Assembly: GCA_963575745.1 (NCBI GenBank)
Contig: CAUYUJ010009857.1
Coordinates: forward strand, 1 to 64,000
Reading direction: 5' to 3'
Length of the DNA stretch: 64,000 bases
From: Prorocentrum cordatum
Lineage: Eukaryota; Sar; Dinophyceae; Prorocentrales; Prorocentraceae
Below the pieces are notes generated by a model, which worked only from the letters and a program-made list of their open reading frames with translations, did not search any database and was not told the DNA's origin. The position numbers and the translations under genes are program-made. Shown piece after piece: positions 61,161-64,000 of this stretch; position 1 is the stretch's first letter; every line of letters starts with the position of its first letter.

Positions 61161-61367
61161 GGGGGGCGGCCGCGGAGGAGGAGAACTCGCAGGAGGCACG
61201 CGGGAGCCTTCGCCACGAGGAGTGCGCAGGCGGCCCCAGGCGCCGGAGAGAGGTCTACCGAAAGGGGGGGGGGGGGGCATGTCGCCCAGGACACCTCTGC
61301 GTCGTCAGGTGGGGGCCCAAAGGATATGCACCACCGCCACGTCGATTCCTCCTCTTTCCTCTACCCT
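61161..61367 (+). CDS. Exon-like segment between elements E and C
   Basis: Bounded by a TIR element on each side. Plus frames stay open: one reads EEENSQEARGSLRHEECAGG, another ICTTATSIPPLSSTL near its end. The minus reads DRPDVRVEERGGIDVAVVHI. I cannot fix strand or frame. Has a 13-G run at 61265. Confidence 0.3.
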
Positions 61368-61525
61368 TACGTCGGGCCTGTCCCTCTACAGGAGGGATAG
61401 TCAAAAATAATCCAAAAATTAGTCTGGGGACTTTGATTTGACTATTTTTGAGCATTGGGGGAGTATTGTTTGAGTATCTTTAATTGCCCGCCCAAAATCC
61501 CCCTGTAGGGGACAGGCCCGACTTA
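61368..61525 (+). mobile_element. Short TIR element, family 1 copy C (158 bp)
   Basis: Ends TACGTCGGGCCTGTCC and GGACAGGCCCGACTTA. Internal TTAGTCTGGGGA and CCCCTGTAG. TA at both ends. It sits at the centre of a wider, diverged inverted repeat (GGGGGCCCAAA..ATAT.CACCACC on both sides). Confidence 0.87.
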
Positions 61526-61672
61526 ACTCTGCCCTCCTCTTCCTTTCCCCTCCTCCTGGGAGAGGGCGGGGGCGAGGGAGGTGGTGGTGGTGTATATGTT
61601 TGGGCCCCCCATCAGGAGGGCACAGCCAGCCCGCCGGGGAAGGGAGGTGGAGGCGGCAGGCGTGGTGTCGGC
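61526..61672 (-). CDS. Exon-like segment between elements C and F
   Basis: The minus frame reads ASTSLPRRAGCALLMGGPNI then YTTTTSLAPALSQEEGKGRG. It resembles the plus-strand ICTTATSIPPLSSTL of 61161-61367, as expected of an inverted duplicate. Plus frames are open too. Confidence 0.3.
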
Positions 61673-61856
61673 TATGCGCAAGAGTGACCTTTGGGTAAGA
61701 GTGACCCTTGGTGCGCGGCTTTTGGGGGGCCGCGGGGGGGGGGCCCAACCTGGGCGCGCAAGCAGCTGCCGCTGCTGCGTGCTCGGCCACCTGGGGACCC
61801 GTCTGTGCCCGCACCAAAGGTCACCCCTGCGACAGGTCACTCTTATGCCTAGCCGA
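61669..61856 (+). mobile_element. Short TIR element, family 2 copy F
   Basis: Left end TCGGCTATGCGCAAGAGTGA, then GGGTAAGAGTGACCCTTGG. Right end CACCAAAGGTCACCCC, then AGGTCACTCTTATGCCTAGC. Same arm design as copy E. GTAAGA in the left arm could serve as a donor. Confidence 0.78.
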
Positions 61857-62013
61857 GTGGTGGTGGAGAGGAGGCCTTGGTCGCGCCGCGCCTGGCCGGG
61901 GAGCGGTGGCAGGGGGGGCGCACGGCGCGGCGTGCCGAGCAGGCGGCGTTGGCCCGCAGGGTCTCTGCGCTCCTCCTCCCCTCCCCTCCTGTTGTCCACC
62001 GCGCCCCTCGTCT
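61857..62013 (-). CDS. Exon-like segment between elements F and D
   Basis: The minus frame after the element D acceptor-like CCCCTGTAG reads RWTTGGEGRRSAETLRANAA then RRAVRPPCHRSPARRGATKA. The plus strand is also open. Bounded on both sides by TIR elements. Confidence 0.32.
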
Positions 62014-62172
62014 TAAGCCGGGCCTGCCCTTTCTACAGGGGAGATGTTCGGGAATAGTCACAGAATAGTCTGGGGGCGGTTGTTCTGCTGTTCTTGACCA
62101 TCGTAGGGCATTGTTGCAGTAATCTCAAGTTTGTGGTCCAAGGTCCGCCTGTAGGGGGACACGCCCGACCTA
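62014..62172 (+). mobile_element. Short TIR element, family 1 copy D (159 bp)
   Basis: Ends TAAGCCGGGCCTGCCC and GGACACGCCCGACCTA. Internal ATAGTCTGGGGG and CGCCTGTAG. TA at both ends. The GC in place of GT (AAGCC) would require a GC donor. Confidence 0.83.
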
Positions 62173-62301
62173 ACCCTCGTTCTCCTCCATCCCCCCTGTC
62201 GTCTTATTCGAGGGGTTCGGGGCCTGGAGGGGCAGGCCGTTGACTCCGGCGTCGCGGCCCAATGTAACTAGCGATCGCCCTGAAGTCAGCGGTTCGAGGC
62301 T

Positions 62302-62562
62302 CTATACCTCCATCGCCCTTGCAGCACGTCTTTGATCCAGCACGCATCTTGCCCTGCCACTCGGCCAGAACCCGCTCGGATTGTCAAGAAGGCGTCTGCG
62401 AATTGTAAGCTGCAGTGTGTTCTGAGCCACATTGAGGCCGGTCGCCAGAGCATACAGCAGCCAGGACAGCAAGAGCGGGGGCTTGCATGTAGCAACAAAG
62501 ACATCAATATGTAATGCCAGCCGCTTCAAAGTGAGCAGAACAGATGGTAAAGAGGGGCCCAA
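62302..62562 (-). CDS. Possible membrane-type frame
   Basis: The minus frame reads LALHIDVFVATCKPPLLLSW, LLYALATGLNVAQNTLQLTI, RRRLLDNPSGFWPSGRARCV and stops at 62302. One hydrophobic segment (LLLSWLLYALATGLNVA) could span a membrane. No ATG; start and neighbours unknown. Confidence 0.32.
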   Translation of the reverse strand: MGPSLPSVLLTLKRLALHIDVFVATCKPPLLLSWLLYALATGLNVAQNTLQLTIRRRLLDNPSGFWPSGRARCVLDQRRAARAMEV

Positions 62563-62599
62563 GGTGGTTCAAGATTGCTTAAAGTCTTGAAGCGGCCCA

Positions 62600-62800
62600 A
62601 GGCACGCTTTAGATGGTGTCCCAGCATTACCTATATATGCACCACAAAGGTTTCACACCAGATATTGCAGCATACACGTTGTATCACATGTGTTGCGCAC
62701 CATACATATGTGTATGCATATATACATATATAGATATACACGTATACGTGTATGTGCAGGTATGCCCATACAGGATTGCGTGTACGTAGTATCCGACGAG
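62600..62800. other. AT-rich island
   Basis: ATATGTGTATGCATATATAC and TATATAGATATACACGTATACG. Similar in style to islands at 660-760, 20050-20180 and 27820-27930. Confidence 0.7.
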
Positions 62801-62810
62801 TCGGGGCCCC

Positions 62811-63023
62811 GTGCTCTCGCCAACATCCGCTGAAGCTGTCGCAGCATGCGGGCCCAAGGGCCTCGCGCCCTTCCCTTACATCCTCACAGTCGAGACATCG
62901 AGACAAAGCAAGGTACTTCTCGAGTTACGGCGGGGCTCGCTGTCCATTTCTAGGTCCTTTCGCAGTTGTTTTTGCGAGTCTTCTCCGTGCACCCGGGCTG
63001 CTATCAACAGGGCCGGGAATTGA
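62811..63023 (+). CDS. Possible exon (AACGPKGLAPFPYILTVETS)
   Basis: The plus frame reads LSPTSAEAVAACGPKGLAPF then PYILTVETSRQSK, followed by a possible donor AGCAAG|GTACTT at about 62908. The minus frame RCLDCEDVREGREALGPACC is a rival. Confidence 0.35.
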   Translation: MLSPTSAEAVAACGPKGLAPFPYILTVETSRQSKVLLELRRGSLSISRSFRSCFCESSPCTRAAINRAGN

Positions 63024-63087
63024 GCTCCGTTTCCCTCTCTCGCGTTCCTGATGAGAGTAGCTTGACTGCACTCCTGTGCCCGACGTT

Positions 63088-63164
63088 GGGGGGCCACATG
63101 CGAACCCTACCCCTGCCCCCCACGATTCCTGAGGGGGTAGGCGTAGGGTTCGCATGTGGCCCCC
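63088..63164. repeat. Hairpin with about 30-base arms
   Basis: GGGGGCCACATGCGAACCCT..CCCC and GGGG..TAGGGTTCGCATGTGGCC, nearly perfect, with a 15-base loop. Confidence 0.88.
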
Positions 63165-63185
63165 TAGACGTGGTCGACTCGTCTA

Positions 63186-63346
63186 AGAAACCGCGACCCT
63201 CGAGCCTCGAGCCCCGAGGATGCGTGCCACGTCCTCTACCACCGCCGAGGGCAGCCTGCATGCCCTGGGCACCGCCCGCCGTGCCGCCGTGCCCCGCCCC
63301 CCACCCACCCCCGGGGCACGTGCGAGAGAAGCGGGGAGGAGCTGGG
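63186..63346 (-). CDS. Possible terminal exon (RLPSAVVEDVARILGARGSR)
   Basis: After acceptor CCTCCGCCCAG (minus) the frame reads LLPASLARAPGVGGGRGTAA, RRAVPRACRLPSAVVEDVAR, ILGARGSRVAVS and stops at 63186. The TCC (minus) tract just upstream would be the intron. Other frames are open too. Confidence 0.35.
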
Positions 63347-63349
63347 CGG

Positions 63350-63715
63350 AGGAGGAGGAGGAGGAGGAGGGAGGAGGAGGAGGAGGAGGAGAGGGAGGAG
63401 GAGGAGGAGGAGGAGGAGGAGGAGGAGGAGGAGGAGGAGGGGAGGGAGAGGAGAGGAGGAGGAGGAGGAGGAGGAGGAGGAGGAGGGGAGGGGAGGAGGA
63501 GAGGAGGAGGAGGAGGAGGAAGAGGGAGGAGGAGGAGGAAGAGGAGGAGGAGGAGGAGGAGAAGGAGGAGACGGAGGAGGAGGAGGAGGAGGAGGAGGAG
63601 GAGGAGGAGGAGGAGGAGGAGGAGGAGACGGAGGAGGAGGAGAAGGAGGAGGAGCAGCAGGAGGAGGAAGAGGAGGAGGAGGAGGAGGAAGAGGAGGAGA
63701 CGGAGGAGGAGACGG
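63350..63715. repeat. GGA microsatellite
   Basis: GGAGGAGGAGG with GGAGACGGAGG variants. Encodes poly-E or poly-R only as artefact. Confidence 0.95.
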
Positions 63716-63774
63716 AGGACGTGAACGGGCTCGAGGACGATGAGGGCGAGAACGAGCGTCGAGGGGCGGTACAG

Positions 63775-64000
63775 TGGAGGCCCATGCCAAGAAACACCCC
63801 GCTTGCCTCCAGTGTGCCGCGGGTTTCTTGGGCTCCGGCGGTTTTGCGCTGGAAGGCGTGACGTGCCCACACCATAAGTCGAAGGACGTCCTGGGGTCTC
63901 AGCCGTGCCTCCCAGGAGCCCACGAAAGTGGCGACAGTTGCACAGTTCGCAGCCTCCCAGGGGGCTGCGTGAAGTCTCGGCAGGATCCGCGTGACCTACG
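63775..64000 (+). CDS. Partial exon running off the right edge, Cys-rich
   Basis: The frame reads AHAKKHPACLQCAAGFLGSG, GFALEGVTCPHHKSKDVLGS, QPCLPGAHESGDSCTVRSLP, GGCVKSRQDPRDL and remains open to the end. Cys at CLQC, TCPHH, QPC, SCT and GGC. A rival plus frame (VNGLEDDEGENERRGAVQWR) stops at 63861. The 5' border is not fixed. Confidence 0.4.

Noticed and set aside
62282-62305. tRNA-like B box (GGTTCGAGGCTC)
   Set aside because: No matching A box or cloverleaf arms could be built around it.

Overview
This window looks like nuclear DNA of a dinoflagellate. It has high GC, genes on both strands cut into many small exons by low-complexity introns, and proteins rich in KRPA, GKGKG and acidic repeats. 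Most tellingly, it contains genomic copies of the dinoflagellate spliced leader: two abutting CCATTTTGGCTCAAG units at 54832-54861 (minus strand), a near full-length copy at 19102-19122 (plus), a 16-base piece at 36455-36470 (minus) and a weaker one at 40845-40861 (minus). I cannot name the species from sequence alone; a Prorocentrum-like genome is a guess. Gene models below come from reading frames, splice-like borders and exon phase, not from database matches, and most products are unknown.

Layout. 1-960 is a satellite block (20-bp unit plus CCAA repeats) that recurs in rearranged order at 19.8-20.7 kb. Plus-strand genes lie at 1.8-5.5 kb, 6.3-10.1 kb, 12.0-14.7 kb and 15.1-15.7 kb. 16-22 kb is mainly repeats with weak coding. 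A minus-strand gene at 22.8-25.5 kb is a relative of the 12.0-14.7 kb gene. Minus-strand genes continue at 26.2-27.5, 28.6-31.2, 33.2-34.4, 35.5-36.4, 37.4-38.4 and 39.0-40.8 kb. 41-44.5 kb is tandem repeat. 44.5-47.8 kb has plus-strand exons. 47.9-50.5 kb is repeat, including about 1 kb of GGA. 50.5-54.9 kb is a complete LINE retrotransposon with intact ORF1 and ORF2, inserted into a roughly 90-bp tandem array. 55.7-62.3 kb is a compact exon-rich zone with several short inverted-repeat elements. The right end holds GGA repeat and a partial plus-strand exon.

Main points of interest. (1) Short terminal-inverted-repeat elements behave like introners (mobile introns): one family of four at 56.8-62.2 kb, a second pair at 61.0-61.9 kb, and a foldback that fills a whole intron at 1905-2035 with CCAGG on both sides. 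(2) The LINE begins exactly at two spliced-leader relics, which suggests it was copied from a trans-spliced mRNA. (3) Its ORF1 and ORF2 are in one frame separated by a single UAG, and ORF2 has no AUG before its first endonuclease motif, which points to stop-codon readthrough or non-AUG initiation. (4) G-runs inside exons coincide with one-base frame problems, which may be assembly error. The genes do not form an obvious pathway; the common theme is a genome shaped by reverse transcription of processed mRNA, intron-forming elements and satellite growth.
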